From assembly GCF_008973755.1 (NCBI RefSeq), contig NZ_WBOM01000001.1, positions 248,001-312,000 of the forward strand: DNA of 64,000 nucleotides, in the 5' to 3' direction. The stretch comes from Nitrincola alkalilacustris. Its GTDB lineage: Bacteria; Pseudomonadota; Gammaproteobacteria; Pseudomonadales; Balneatricaceae. The notes below the pieces were generated by a model that searched no databases, was not told the DNA's origin, and saw only the letters and a program-made list of their open reading frames with translations. The translations under genes were made by a program, and so were the position numbers. Positions 47,360 to 57,100 of the stretch are shown in pieces (the first letter of the stretch is position 1; the number at the start of each line of letters is the position of its first letter).

Positions 47360-48157
47360 ATGGCGATGATCAGAGGATTGAAGTGGCCACTGCGCATGCT
47401 CGCGATTCTGCTGGCTGTGTTTTTTCTTCCGTTGGGCTGTGCCGTGACCTCTCATCTGGGCGGTGATGATCGCGGTTCTGACTGGCGTACGGCGCGCCGC
47501 GACAGTGCCGGTATTGCTCCGGCAGCCGAGACTACATCCGAGGCGGTGATACATGTCTATGCAGGGCGCGCCTTTCGCTGGCGAGGTGCCTTCGGCGTGC
47601 ACACCTGGATTGCTGCCAAGTCTCAGGGCGCTGATCATTACACACGTTTTGAAGTGATAGGCTTCAGTGTTGCCAGGGGCGGTGAAGCGGTGCGTGTGGC
47701 GCGTGGTATTCCGGATGGTTACTGGTATGGCAGTGAGCCTGTACTATTGCGCGAAGTGCGTGGTGGTGCTGAGGTGGATGCCTTGATAGAGCGTTTGCAT
47801 GAGGCTGCAGGACGCTATCCGCATAACCATGAATACCGGATCTGGCCCGGTCCCAACAGCAATACGTTCATCGCCTATCTTGGTCGTGAAGTGCCTGAGC
47901 TACGCCTGAATCTACCCCCTACGGCTATCGGTAAGGACTATCTGCCGGAGGGCGCCATCTTCGCCAGTGCGCCCAGTGGTACCGGACTGCAGCTCTCATT
48001 CGGCGGCCTGTTGGGGCTGATTATGGCACCGGAGGAGGGGCTGGAGTTGAATCTGCTGGGCTTGAGTGCCGGAATAGATCTCTGGCCGCTGGCTATCAAT
48101 CTGCCGGGAGTCGGTCGGCTGGGCATGCCGACCCATACGCCAGTCGTGACCAACTGA
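47360..48157 (+). CDS. DUF3750-family membrane-anchored protein
   Basis: 265 residues. The N-terminus (residues 8-28, LRMLAILLAVFFLPLGCA) is a signal anchor or a lipoprotein signal with Cys at LPLGC. The body matches the DUF3750 pattern, with RRDSAGIAP, VHVYAGRAFRWRGAFGVHTW-like core (here HVYAGRAFRWRGAFGVHTW), and YPHNHEYRIWPGPNSNTFIA. Function unknown. Start ATG 47360 follows GGAG by four bases. It is a single gene; 47180-47359 upstream holds no recognisable feature. Confidence 0.82.
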   Translation: MAMIRGLKWPLRMLAILLAVFFLPLGCAVTSHLGGDDRGSDWRTARRDSAGIAPAAETTSEAVIHVYAGRAFRWRGAFGVHTWIAAKSQGADHYTRFEVIGFSVARGGEAVRVARGIPDGYWYGSEPVLLREVRGGAEVDALIERLHEAAGRYPHNHEYRIWPGPNSNTFIAYLGREVPELRLNLPPTAIGKDYLPEGAIFASAPSGTGLQLSFGGLLGLIMAPEEGLELNLLGLSAGIDLWPLAINLPGVGRLGMPTHTPVVTN

Positions 48158-48273
48158 ATACAGGTTGCTCAGGCTGCCTGCTCTCCAGACTGCTCCGGTT
48201 GTTACACTTTGATACTTGCCTGATCGGGCTGCTTTGGCTTAAATCCAAGTCAATCAGCTCAGGAGTCAGCCGC

Positions 48274-49341
48274 GTGTCAGTACAACCTATTCGAGTGGGA
48301 TTGATAGGCTTTGGCCTGTCTGGACGTATTTTTCATGCCCCGTTTTTGCTGGATCATCCCGATTTTGTTCTGGCAGGCATCTGTAGCAGCCAGGCTGATC
48401 TGGTGCATCAGATGGCGCCGGGTGTACCAGTGATGGCGAGTAGTGATGAATTGATCCATGCGGATGATCTGGATCTGATCGTCATCACGGCACCGAATCA
48501 CCTTCACTTTTCGCTCGCTCAACAGGCGTTGCTGGCGGGTAAGCATGCCCTGCTGGAAAAGCCCGCCGTCACTGAACTGGCGCAGATGGAAGCGCTCAAA
48601 ACGCTGGCAGAGCAGCAGGGCAAGGTGCTGACGGTGTACCAGAACCGGCGTTACGATGGTGATTTTCTCAAACTCAGAGAGCTGGTGTTCAGTGGCGCAC
48701 TGGGCAAACTGCGCCATCTGGACAGTCGCTTTGACCGTTTCCGCCCCCGTCCTCAGGCCCGCTGGCGTGAACAGCCGGGTGTGGGTACGGGGATCTTCTG
48801 GGATCTCGGGCCACACCTGCTGGATCAGGTGCTATTGTTGCTCGGTCCACCTGAGCAGCTGTCGGCGAGTCTGCAAACTCTGCGGCAAAGTGACCAGGCA
48901 GATGCCTTCAGCACTGACTGGTTCGAAGTACAGCTGTTTTATCCAGACAAAGTTGTCGTGGTGGGCTCAACACCCTTTGAAGCCGGCACGATGCGCCGCT
49001 TCAATGCACGCTTTGACGCGGGCAGTTGGCAGTGTACAGGAGTAGATCCGCAGGAGGAGGCATTGAGAGCAGGCCAGATGCCTTGGCACGCGGGTTATCC
49101 CGATCTGGGCGCGAGCCAGAACGGGCTTCTTTTTCAGCCGGGCAGTGAGCAGACAGCTTCTGTCTCTTCCTGCTCGGTCCCCGGCGATTATCGACACTTT
49201 TATCAACAACTGGCGCTGGCCATTCAGGGCAAGGATGAACCACCCGTCACCCTGCAGGAGGCCTGCCGTTTGATCTACACCCTGCAGCTCGCTGAGTGCT
49301 CAGCGGAGCAGGGCAGACGGCTGGCGTGGAGCTATCCCTGA
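48274..49341 (+). CDS. Gfo/Idh/MocA-family oxidoreductase
   Basis: 355 residues from GTG 48274 (preceded by CAGGAG), chosen because the Rossmann strand VGLIGFGLSGRIFHAPFL begins nine residues later. NAD(P)-binding N-terminal domain, conserved ALLEKPAV (catalytic-type EKP) near residue 95 and the C-terminal alpha/beta dimerisation domain. Closest in style to YdgJ-like members. Substrate unknown, probably a sugar or cyclitol. Single gene. Confidence 0.9.
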   Translation: MSVQPIRVGLIGFGLSGRIFHAPFLLDHPDFVLAGICSSQADLVHQMAPGVPVMASSDELIHADDLDLIVITAPNHLHFSLAQQALLAGKHALLEKPAVTELAQMEALKTLAEQQGKVLTVYQNRRYDGDFLKLRELVFSGALGKLRHLDSRFDRFRPRPQARWREQPGVGTGIFWDLGPHLLDQVLLLLGPPEQLSASLQTLRQSDQADAFSTDWFEVQLFYPDKVVVVGSTPFEAGTMRRFNARFDAGSWQCTGVDPQEEALRAGQMPWHAGYPDLGASQNGLLFQPGSEQTASVSSCSVPGDYRHFYQQLALAIQGKDEPPVTLQEACRLIYTLQLAECSAEQGRRLAWSYP

Positions 49342-49403
49342 AGCAGGTCTGTCTGAATAGAGGCTATTACAACGGTAGAACTGCCACAGAATAGGCGAGG
49401 TTC

Positions 49404-49424
49404 AGTCTCTGAATACCAGAGACT
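49404..49424 (-). terminator. Small hairpin at the end of the ABC operon
   Basis: AGTCTCTG (49404-49411) pairs with CAGAGACT (49417-49424) around AATAC, overlapping the stop of the HTH regulator gene on the minus strand. No T-run follows. Confidence 0.35.
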
Positions 49425-50062
49425 CAGTTGTTCGGGTCGTTTCTGTCCATGATCTCCGGAGTCAGAAACAGCATCGCATTGAAGCGGACTATCTCTTCAT
49501 CGCTCAGGTTGTTGATATCATCATGTTCGAGAGCCAGAATCTCTTCGCGCAGGGCGCTGATCTTTTCTCTTATCACCGCCATCTTCCTGCGTGAGGTCAC
49601 CACACTCTTCTCCATCCAGATACCGGCATCACGGCTTAGATCCAGCGGACGATGAGCGATGATATCGCGTGACACTTCGATGGTGGCACTGAGGAAGTCG
49701 GCCACAGCCTTGTAGCTGGCAGCGGTGATGACCGGGTCATTGATGTCTGAAGCATCAGGCAGCAGACGTGCAAAGCTGAAAAAGCGTGCAACACAGGTAT
49801 AGTACTTTTCTACCATGCCTGTTGATGTGTCGATATGATCCACGCGGATCAAGGCAGCCCCTTCGAGCTGCTTGATATGGTAGTGGGTTTTTGCCCGGGT
49901 AAGGCCCAGCTCACGAGCGAGCTGGGCGCCTGTTCTGGGGCGGTCAAGCAACTTGATAATCCGGTATCTGAGAGGGTCAGCCATGACCTGAAGCTGTTCG
50001 ATGCGCTCCAGATAATAACAATCCGGGATGGAGGCATGCTGAGATAGTTCAGGTGTATCCAA
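49424..50062 (-). CDS. ArsR-like winged-helix regulator at the end of the ABC operon
   Basis: 212 residues with a TTG start at 50062 (AAGGA seven bases upstream). Residues 20-95 form a winged helix (VMADPLRYRIIKLLDRPRTG, QLARELGLTRAKTHYHIKQL) of the ArsR/HTH_20 type; no metal-binding cysteines. The C-terminal half is a helical effector/dimerisation part of unknown ligand. It lies 13 bases after the last ATPase gene, so it is most likely the operon's own regulator. Confidence 0.85.
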   Translation of the reverse strand: MDTPELSQHASIPDCYYLERIEQLQVMADPLRYRIIKLLDRPRTGAQLARELGLTRAKTHYHIKQLEGAALIRVDHIDTSTGMVEKYYTCVARFFSFARLLPDASDINDPVITAASYKAVADFLSATIEVSRDIIAHRPLDLSRDAGIWMEKSVVTSRRKMAVIREKISALREEILALEHDDINNLSDEEIVRFNAMLFLTPEIMDRNDPNN

Positions 50063-50075
50063 GTCATTTTCCTTA

Positions 50076-51056
50076 CTAGATCAAGGTGTTGTTTCGCCAG
50101 CAGGCGGATTGATGAGTACTGCTGACGGCGATCAGAGCAGGTTCCTCCAGTGCACAACGCTCAATTGCCATAGGGCAGCGGTTGCGAAAGCGGCAGCCAT
50201 CAGGCAGGAACATCGGATCGGGTGGCTCGCCCAGCATCGGCAGCTCATCCGCCCGTGCAGTGGGGTCTGGTGCCGGTACTGCTGCCATGAGTGCGCGGGT
50301 GTAAGGGTGGCGCGGCTGGCGGAACAGCTCGGTTCGCTCGGCAATCTCCACAATTTTGCCATAATACATCACCGCTACACGGTCGGCCATGTATTCAATC
50401 ACTCCCAGATTGTGTGAGACAAACAGATAGGTCAGCTGGTGATCCTGTTGCAACCGTTTGAGCAGATTGAGTATTTGTGCCTGGACCGATACATCAAGTG
50501 CCGATACCGGCTCATCGCAGACCACAAATCTGGGGCGAAGAACGAGTGCTCTGGCGATCACTACTCGCTGACGCTGGCCACCCGAGAACTCATGCGGAAA
50601 ACGGTGAGTATGCTCCGGCCTCAGGCCTACCTCGGCAAAAATATCCTCCACGATCTGCTGGCGCTCGGATCGCTTGCCTATATTGTTGATATCCAGCGCT
50701 ACCCGAACAGCATTTCCGACTGTCTGGCGAGGGTCAAGTGCCGCAAAGGGATCCTGGAAGATCAGTTGCATCTCTCGGCGCATCGCCTTGAGTTTGGCTG
50801 GAGGTTGATCCAACACTGAGGTGCCTTCCAGTTGCACCCTGCCGCCGGTGATGGGTATCAGACCGAGCAGGGCGCGCCCCAGTGTACTTTTGCCGCAGCC
50901 TGATTCACCGACCAGGCCAAGAGTCTCGCCACGGTAGAGGCTCAGGTCGACACCGTCTACTGCACGCACGACCCCCTTGAGTGGGCTCAGTGGTCCAGCC
51001 TTGACGGGGAAATGCGCTTTTATGCCCTCGGCATTCAGTAATGGAGCTGTATTCAT
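50076..51056 (-). CDS. Peptide-type ABC transporter ATPase (DppF/OppF-like)
   Basis: 326 residues from ATG 51056, coupled to the preceding ATPase gene by ATGA and preceded by AGGAG. Walker [10 protein letters not shown], signature [10 protein letters not shown] and Walker [14 protein letters not shown]-terminal oligopeptide-transporter domain with GCRFRNRCP and later Cys, expected to bind an iron-sulphur or metal site. One of two ATPase subunits driving import. Confidence 0.95.
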   Translation of the reverse strand: MNTAPLLNAEGIKAHFPVKAGPLSPLKGVVRAVDGVDLSLYRGETLGLVGESGCGKSTLGRALLGLIPITGGRVQLEGTSVLDQPPAKLKAMRREMQLIFQDPFAALDPRQTVGNAVRVALDINNIGKRSERQQIVEDIFAEVGLRPEHTHRFPHEFSGGQRQRVVIARALVLRPRFVVCDEPVSALDVSVQAQILNLLKRLQQDHQLTYLFVSHNLGVIEYMADRVAVMYYGKIVEIAERTELFRQPRHPYTRALMAAVPAPDPTARADELPMLGEPPDPMFLPDGCRFRNRCPMAIERCALEEPALIAVSSTHQSACWRNNTLI

Positions 51057-52096
51057 TGCGCGTCTCCTGAGTGGTAGATCCAGCAGCGTGTAGTATGTCC
51101 CTGTGCAATTCTGGTTGTGGGTGGCGTCTGCGTCGAACATTGATTTAATCTTCCGGCATAGCTGGCCTGACAGCGATCGGCGAAACCACAGCCTTCAGGG
51201 TTTCTGCCCAGCACTGGGACAGTACCCGGTATCTCCTCCAGCCTGGACTCGGAGTAGTGGTTGCCGCGCGGAATGGCATTCAGTAAACCCCGCGTGTAAG
51301 GGTGCGAAGGGTTGGCGAAGAGCGTTTCCACTGGTGCCTCTTCGACGATTCGTCCTGCATACATGACGGCGACCCGGTCTGCTACCTGGGCAACAACCCC
51401 CAGATCATGAGTCACCAGAATCAGGGCGGTTTGATGCGAGCGGCAGCGCTCTGTCAGTAGACGCAGGATCTGAGCCTGCACGGTGACATCCAGTGCCGTA
51501 GTGGGCTCGTCGGCGATCAGCAGGCGTGGTTCCAGTGCCAGTGCGATAGCTGTCATGACACGTTGCGCCTGACCACCTGAGAGTTGGTGCGGATAAGCTT
51601 TGGCTTTCTCGGCAGCCCCGGGAATACCGACTCGCTCAAGAAGCCCTACAGCCAGTTTCCAGGCCTTTGCGTGGGGCATGCCTCGGCGGCGTTCAAACTG
51701 TTCAGCAATCTGGGAGCCGATCCGCTTGACCGGGTTCAGGCTGCCTTTGGGCTGTTGAAAAATCATGGCTATTTCTGCACCGCGCAGTTCTGTCATCTCC
51801 TGGGTCGAGAGTGTCAGCAGGTCGCGACCATCAAAGCTGATCTGTCCCGACTCAATCCGGCCAGGTGCCTCGACCAGCCGCATCAGCGACATGGCTGTAA
51901 CCGATTTACCGCAGCCTGACTCTCCTACCAGTGCGAGCACTTCACCGGGATAGACAGTAAGATCAAGCTCGTTCACTGCCGTTACCGAACCATAATGTGA
52001 CTCAAAGCAAGTGCGTAGTCCTCGTACCTGCAACAGAGGAAGTTTCTCTTCCTGCACGTCTCGCTCAGCAATGGGTATTCGATTCAGTGCTGTCAT
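51053..52096 (-). CDS. Peptide-type ABC transporter ATPase (DppD/OppD-like)
   Basis: 347 residues, ATGA overlaps with both neighbours. Walker [11 protein letters not shown], signature LSGGQAQRVM, Walker B LLIADEPTTALD, and the C-terminal motif GCGFADRCQASYAGRLNQC typical for DppD/OppD. Works with the DppF-like subunit. Confidence 0.95.
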   Translation of the reverse strand: MTALNRIPIAERDVQEEKLPLLQVRGLRTCFESHYGSVTAVNELDLTVYPGEVLALVGESGCGKSVTAMSLMRLVEAPGRIESGQISFDGRDLLTLSTQEMTELRGAEIAMIFQQPKGSLNPVKRIGSQIAEQFERRRGMPHAKAWKLAVGLLERVGIPGAAEKAKAYPHQLSGGQAQRVMTAIALALEPRLLIADEPTTALDVTVQAQILRLLTERCRSHQTALILVTHDLGVVAQVADRVAVMYAGRIVEEAPVETLFANPSHPYTRGLLNAIPRGNHYSESRLEEIPGTVPVLGRNPEGCGFADRCQASYAGRLNQCSTQTPPTTRIAQGHTTRCWIYHSGDAQ

Positions 52097-53022
52097 GTCC
52101 GGAACTCCTCGTACAGCAGCACACCTATTTCACTCATGACATTGGCAACGGCTGCATTTCGCGTTTCGGACAGGCGAATGTTATCGATTGGCAGAGGGGT
52201 TGGGTCAAAGGTGAACAGGGCGTAGGCGATATGATCGTGATCCGCGCGGGTGATGATGCCGCAGTCGTTACGTAACCCGCGAAAGGTGCCGGTCTTGTTG
52301 CCTACACTGCGATACGGCAGAAAACGGGGTACACGCCCTGTAGTTTGTGTCTGGCGCATGATCAGATGAGCCTGCTCACTGACCTGTGGGCCAAAGGCCT
52401 GCCCGGCAGCGATCATTGCCATGAGGTGAGCCATATCGGCTGCCGTGGTGACGGTATTCTCCCGTTTGCGTGCAAAGGTCAGGCTGTTGTAGTCCATCTG
52501 AGTACTGCGTGCGGTGTTGATCAGCTCGTCCAGACCGACCGGCCGATCCAGTGGCAGGTGCCAGGCATGCAGAAACATCTCATGTACATTCATGGTCACG
52601 GTGGTGTCGTGGCAGCCAAGTGTATGCAGGGCCTGATTGACCGCATCCTTACCGACCAGATCCAGCAGCATGGTGGTGGCTGTATTGTCGCTGATGATGA
52701 TCATCAGCGTCATCAGATCCTGCAGGGTCAGATCGAGGCCATCATCCAGTGTGAGCAGAACACCGGTGGTCAGAGTCTTGGCTGCAGTGGTCAGCGGCAG
52801 GCGCTGATCGGCGCGCAGCTCCCCGCGATCGATACGCCGTAACACCTCCAGCATGACCGGTACCTTGAACACACTGGCACTGGGATAGAGTTGACGTTCA
52901 TTCAGGCTGATCTGTTGTCCGCTCTCAACCAGACGAGCGGCAAATCCTATCTCGATACCTTCGTTGGCAGCCAGAGCAGCTACCTGTGTGATCAGGTCTG
53001 TATCATGGTTGGTCAGGGTCAT
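52093..53022 (-). CDS. Cytoplasmic class A beta-lactamase-fold serine hydrolase within ABC operon
   Basis: 309 residues of the class A beta-lactamase superfamily (Beta-lactamase2). Active-site motifs are intact: S-x-x-K in YPSASVFKVP, SDN in IIISDNTATT, and KTG in GNKTGTFRG. The Glu166-type ExxLN motif of true beta-lactamases is not visible. There is no signal peptide and the start is fixed by an ATGA overlap with the permease gene upstream, so the enzyme should be cytoplasmic, acting on what the transporter brings in. Amidase, peptidase or esterase activity on an imported compound is inferred. It also overlaps the next ATPase gene by ATGA. Confidence 0.88.
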   Translation of the reverse strand: MTLTNHDTDLITQVAALAANEGIEIGFAARLVESGQQISLNERQLYPSASVFKVPVMLEVLRRIDRGELRADQRLPLTTAAKTLTTGVLLTLDDGLDLTLQDLMTLMIIISDNTATTMLLDLVGKDAVNQALHTLGCHDTTVTMNVHEMFLHAWHLPLDRPVGLDELINTARSTQMDYNSLTFARKRENTVTTAADMAHLMAMIAAGQAFGPQVSEQAHLIMRQTQTTGRVPRFLPYRSVGNKTGTFRGLRNDCGIITRADHDHIAYALFTFDPTPLPIDNIRLSETRNAAVANVMSEIGVLLYEEFRT

Positions 53023-53921
53023 CTTGAACTCCTTGGATCCAGAACATCACGCAGGGCATTGCCGAGCAGGTTCATGGCAAGAATGGATATGAAAATCGCA
53101 AGTCCCGGCATGGTGACAGTCCACCAGGCTGTGCGCATGAAGGTACGGGCATTGACCAGCATCGCCCCCCACTCAGGTATAGGTGGCTGAGCGCCCAGAC
53201 CAAGAAATGACAGGGCTGCGGCCGACAGAACTGCCAGTGGTGTGGCATAGCTGGCATAGATGATGATAGATGACATCACGTTGGGCAGGATGGTACGGAA
53301 AGTGATGCGGGTCTGACTGGCGCCAAGTGCTCGCATCGCCTCGACATACTCGGTCTGGCGCACTGATAGCACCTCGCCACGGACTAGTCTGGCATAGCCG
53401 GGAATGGCTGCGATACCTACGGCCACCATGGCTGTTGTCAGGCTGGGGCCGAGGATGGCAACAACGGCCAGAACCAGCAGGATATAGGGGTAGGCGAGCA
53501 TGATGTCTACGATGCGCATCAGGAGGCTGTCGAGCCAGTAAGGCCCGGCACCGGCCAGCAATCCGAGTGTCACCCCACCAGTGATGGCGATCGCGGCGGC
53601 GGTGATCGAGATGGTGACGAAGTAGCGGCTGCCATAGATGATACGACTGAGGATATCCCGTCCCAATTCATCGGTACCGAAAGGGTGTTGCAGGCTGGGT
53701 GGTTTGAGCCGGTTCAGGGCATCCACCAGAAAAGGATCGTAGGGCATGATCCAGTTGCCGAAGAGGGCGCAGAACACCAGCAGTATCAAAATGCTGCCAC
53801 CGATCTGAGCCGAGCGTTTGACGGCCAGTTCTCGCATCAGCCAGACAAAGCCCGAGCGTTTTCTGACTGGACTGGTGGTACCGGACGGCACGGGTGTCAA
53901 AGTTGCAGAGAGGTTACTCAT
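53019..53921 (-). CDS. Peptide-type ABC transporter permease (DppC-like)
   Basis: 300 residues, about six membrane helices with an N-terminal OppC_N segment (GSILILLVFCALFGNWIMPY) and the EAA loop EYVEAMRALGASQTRITFR. Second permease of the importer. It starts three bases after the DppB-like stop and overlaps the serine hydrolase gene. Confidence 0.95.
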   Translation of the reverse strand: MSNLSATLTPVPSGTTSPVRKRSGFVWLMRELAVKRSAQIGGSILILLVFCALFGNWIMPYDPFLVDALNRLKPPSLQHPFGTDELGRDILSRIIYGSRYFVTISITAAAIAITGGVTLGLLAGAGPYWLDSLLMRIVDIMLAYPYILLVLAVVAILGPSLTTAMVAVGIAAIPGYARLVRGEVLSVRQTEYVEAMRALGASQTRITFRTILPNVMSSIIIYASYATPLAVLSAAALSFLGLGAQPPIPEWGAMLVNARTFMRTAWWTVTMPGLAIFISILAMNLLGNALRDVLDPRSSR

Positions 53922-53924
53922 GCG

Positions 53925-54857
53925 TCATGTCCCCAGGTTGATGCGTGGATCTATCCAGGCATAGAGGATGTCTACGATCAGGTTGACCAGTACATAAGTA
54001 CCTGCACCAACCAGGATCACGGCTTGCGTGATTGTGAAATCGCGCCATTGAATCGCCTGTACAGCCAACTCTCCAATGCCATGCCAGCCGAATATCACCT
54101 CAATGATGAACGCGCCACCGAGCAGGTTGCCGACCTGTAATCCAATAATAGTGACGACGGCGAGCAGGGCGTTGGGCAGGGCGTGTCGGAAAAGTACCGT
54201 GGATTCACGCATCCCTTTGGCACGGGCGGCCCGGATATAATCTCGCCCAAGAACATCAAGCATGGCCGAGCGCGCAATTCTCGATAAGGGAGCCGCCTCG
54301 ATAAGCCCCAGACAGAAAGCCGGTAGAATCAGGCCCTGCCAGCCGCTCCCGATCACCGGAATCCAGCGCAACCAGACCGAGAATACCAATATCAGCACCA
54401 GCCCGAAGAAGAAGGCGGGTATCGATATTCCGAACAGACTGAATGTGGTGGCGGTGACATCAATCCAGGTATCCTTGTAATAAGCCGCCAGTACACCGCT
54501 GAGCACCCCGACACTGACGCCTATCGCCAGTGCCGAAAAAGTCAGCAGCAGAGTGTTCACGTAGCGGTATCCTATTTCGTCCATCACCGGCTGGCGTGTG
54601 CGTATCGACTCGCCGAGATCGCCACGTGCAACGTCAGATACGTAGATCACGAACTGTTGATACCAGGGCTTGTCGAGATGATATTTGGCCCTGATATTGG
54701 CAATTGCTTCTGCTGCTTCACCCTCTGTCACCTGACCTTCATAAAGCGCCGTAACCGCATCGGTTGGAATGGCAGCCTTGATGAAGAAGGTCAGGAGCAG
54801 AATCCCCAGAATGACGGGGATTGCGATCAGAATACGATGGATAATGTAATAAACCAT
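53925..54857 (-). CDS. Peptide-type ABC transporter permease (DppB-like)
   Basis: 310 residues with six membrane helices. N-terminus (MVYYIIHRILIAIPVILGIL), the DLGESIRTRQPV segment and EAA loop DYIRAARAKGMRESTVLFRH match DppB/OppB permeases. ATG 54857 is preceded by GGAGCAGGAAGCGAG. Confidence 0.95.
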   Translation of the reverse strand: MVYYIIHRILIAIPVILGILLLTFFIKAAIPTDAVTALYEGQVTEGEAAEAIANIRAKYHLDKPWYQQFVIYVSDVARGDLGESIRTRQPVMDEIGYRYVNTLLLTFSALAIGVSVGVLSGVLAAYYKDTWIDVTATTFSLFGISIPAFFFGLVLILVFSVWLRWIPVIGSGWQGLILPAFCLGLIEAAPLSRIARSAMLDVLGRDYIRAARAKGMRESTVLFRHALPNALLAVVTIIGLQVGNLLGGAFIIEVIFGWHGIGELAVQAIQWRDFTITQAVILVGAGTYVLVNLIVDILYAWIDPRINLGT

Positions 54858-54883
54858 AGTCTCGCTTCCTGCTCCTGGGTGGC

Positions 54884-56449
54884 TTAGTTGCTCAGACGAA
54901 CATCACCCGGAATCAGTAATCCGGTGAAGTCCAGATTGTAATCCTCGACCTTGCTCTGAGTGGCGATAACCACATGGTTGGTCAGGATAGGAACCAGCGT
55001 GTGTGATTTGAGCAGTGCAGTCTGTGCCTTGCTGACGCACTCTGTCCGCTCGGGGGGGTTCATCAGGCTGTCGCACAGATCCAGAATGTTGTCCACTTCC
55101 GGATTCTCCAGCAGGTGCTGACGATGACCTGGTGAGCGGAACAGGCGACTCATGATGTTCGGGTCGAAAGAGGTCCAGCGCAGCAGCGTCATATCCCAAT
55201 CATCACGCAGCAGGCTGGGATAGAAGGCGCCCCAGTCGGATGTCACCAGTTCAATCTCGACCCCGACCTGGCGCAGGTTACTCTGAATCACCGCCAGTGT
55301 GCGCTCTATATGGGTAAAACCTGAATATGAGTGAATGACCCAGCGCGCTTCCTGTCCATCACGATCCAGCGTCCCGTTTCCATTCGTGTCTTGCCAGCCC
55401 GCCTGAGCAAACAGCTCGCGCGCCCTTTCCAGATCAAAGCGGGTACCATACTTTTCAGCCACGTCGGCATCAAAACCTGGGATGCCACGGGCAAGCGGGC
55501 CGGTGGCTTCAGATGCGTAACCGGACCAGGCAGCTGCGACAGCAGCAGAACGGTTGATGGCGTGACCAATCGCTTCACGCACCAAGGGCTCATTGAAAGG
55601 AGGACGGTTCTGATTGAACTCAAGGAATACCAGATTGGTTGTATTGTCATTCAGGATGACTTTGAAGGCAGGATCATGTGCAAAGCGATCAATGATGTCG
55701 GCCTGGAGTGTGGCACCGGTCAGCTCCCCCGTTTCCAGCGCAGCCAAAGCGACAGAGTCTTCACGAATGACCGTCAGTATGACCTTATCCGCGTGAGGCA
55801 GTCCCTTGTTCAAGGCGTCATTACGCCATTGTATGAACTGGTCGAAACGTTCCAGCTCAATGCGACTGCCCGGAGTCCAGCGCACCAGCTTGTAGGGACC
55901 CGTACCGACCACATTGCGCCCATAGCGGTTACCATGTTTTGCAACCGCTGCAGGGGAGTTGATTCCCATATAACCCACTGAGATGTTGTTGAAGAAGGGG
56001 GCGTAAGGGGTTTCGAACTCAAATTCGACCTCAAACTCGCCAGCCACCCTTATATCTTTCAGGGGCCCGAGCATAGGAAGAACCGGTGACGCGTTAGCCG
56101 GGTCGAGTATGGCATCGAACTGAGCTTTTACTGCCTCGGCATTGAAGGGAGTACCATCATGAAACTGGACACCCTGACGAAGCGTGAAACTGATCAGTGT
56201 CTGATCGTCACTGACTGTCCAGCTCTCGGCCAACCATGGGGCCGGCTGACCTCTCGGGTCGATATAGACCAGACGCTCAGTGAGGTAAGTGCCCATGACA
56301 TCCGAAGCCGTAACCGAGATGGTTTGAACACCATAGAGCGTCTCAGGGTCTTCCGCGAGACGAAAATGGAGATTGAATGCCGAGGCGGGAGTGATAAAGC
56401 CAGCAGACAGAGCGATCACTGTCGATGCCAGCAGAGATTTCAGTTTCAT
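54884..56449 (-). CDS. Periplasmic solute-binding protein, family 5 (peptide type)
   Basis: 521 residues with a Sec signal peptide (MKLKSLLASTVIALSAGFIT, cleavage after PASA). Family 5 hallmarks: YLTERLVYIDPRGQPAPWLA, the FTLRQGVQFHDGTPFNAEAV motif, and NVVGTGPYKLVRW. It is the first gene of the operon dppA-B-C, serine hydrolase, D, F, regulator. The ligand may be an oligopeptide or another amide compound; the hydrolase in the operon suggests the latter is worth considering. A long palindrome lies 154 bases upstream. Confidence 0.94.
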   Translation of the reverse strand: MKLKSLLASTVIALSAGFITPASAFNLHFRLAEDPETLYGVQTISVTASDVMGTYLTERLVYIDPRGQPAPWLAESWTVSDDQTLISFTLRQGVQFHDGTPFNAEAVKAQFDAILDPANASPVLPMLGPLKDIRVAGEFEVEFEFETPYAPFFNNISVGYMGINSPAAVAKHGNRYGRNVVGTGPYKLVRWTPGSRIELERFDQFIQWRNDALNKGLPHADKVILTVIREDSVALAALETGELTGATLQADIIDRFAHDPAFKVILNDNTTNLVFLEFNQNRPPFNEPLVREAIGHAINRSAAVAAAWSGYASEATGPLARGIPGFDADVAEKYGTRFDLERARELFAQAGWQDTNGNGTLDRDGQEARWVIHSYSGFTHIERTLAVIQSNLRQVGVEIELVTSDWGAFYPSLLRDDWDMTLLRWTSFDPNIMSRLFRSPGHRQHLLENPEVDNILDLCDSLMNPPERTECVSKAQTALLKSHTLVPILTNHVVIATQSKVEDYNLDFTGLLIPGDVRLSN

Positions 56450-56602
56450 GTTCTACCCTCTTGTTGTTGTTTTGGGTCTTGTGTGATCCTGACTACAGCT
56501 CGAACTTAGACAATCATTTTTTACATGTCAAATTTAATTACCCTGTAAAATAAATTTTACTACTACTGCAGGGCTATTTTATCCATTAAATTCTATGGCA
56601 TA

Positions 56603-56634
56603 GGTAAAAAATTTCCTATAAGAAATTTTTTACC
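56603..56634. promoter_or_regulatory. Perfect 13-base inverted repeat upstream of the ABC operon
   Basis: GGTAAAAAATTTC (56603-56615) and GAAATTTTTTACC (56622-56634) are perfect complements with a 6-base spacer. The centre, TTTCCTATAAGAAA (56612-56625), is identical to the centre of the palindrome upstream of glyA (63644-63657). It lies 154-185 bases upstream of the binding-protein start and 109 bases before yjdM on the other strand. The whole gap 56450-56742 is very AT-rich. Confidence 0.65.
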
Positions 56635-56742
56635 TTGTTATCCTTTGGTTTTTCTATCTGGCTCCCATGGTGAGTCCGGATCCGCTATCATATGCCCTTA
56701 CATGGCGTACGCCATCAACACACACTTAATATGGAAAAACCA

Positions 56743-57090
56743 ATGTCCGTACTACCCAACTGCCCGCAATGTGCGGCTGAATACACCTATGAAGATGGGC
56801 TGATGTATGTCTGTCCCTCCTGTGGCCATGAGTGGGCACAGGATGCGAGTGCTGATGCGGGTAGTGATGAACCGGTTTATCGGGATTCGAACGGCACGGT
56901 GCTGCAGGATGGTGACACAGTGACAGTGATCAAGGATCTGAAGATCAAAGGTACCTCCTCAGTGGTGAAGGTAGGTACCAAAGTGAAAAATATCCGTCTG
57001 GTAGAGGGCGATCATGATATCGACTGCAAGATCGATGGCATTGGTCCGATGAAGCTTAAATCCGAATTCGTGAAGAAAGCTCAGGATTGA
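56743..57090 (+). CDS. yjdM: PhnA/YjdM-family zinc-ribbon protein
   Basis: 115 residues from ATG 56743 ([19 protein letters not shown]), matching E. coli YjdM (formerly PhnA) nearly along its whole length. N-terminal zinc ribbon CPQC...CPSC; C-terminal SH3-like part with [20 protein letters not shown] and [20 protein letters not shown]. Despite the old name it is not part of phosphonate breakdown; function remains unclear. Ends 10 bases before the convergent dehydrogenase gene. Confidence 0.95.
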   Translation: MSVLPNCPQCAAEYTYEDGLMYVCPSCGHEWAQDASADAGSDEPVYRDSNGTVLQDGDTVTVIKDLKIKGTSSVVKVGTKVKNIRLVEGDHDIDCKIDGIGPMKLKSEFVKKAQD

Positions 57091-57100
57091 TACTTACCTG

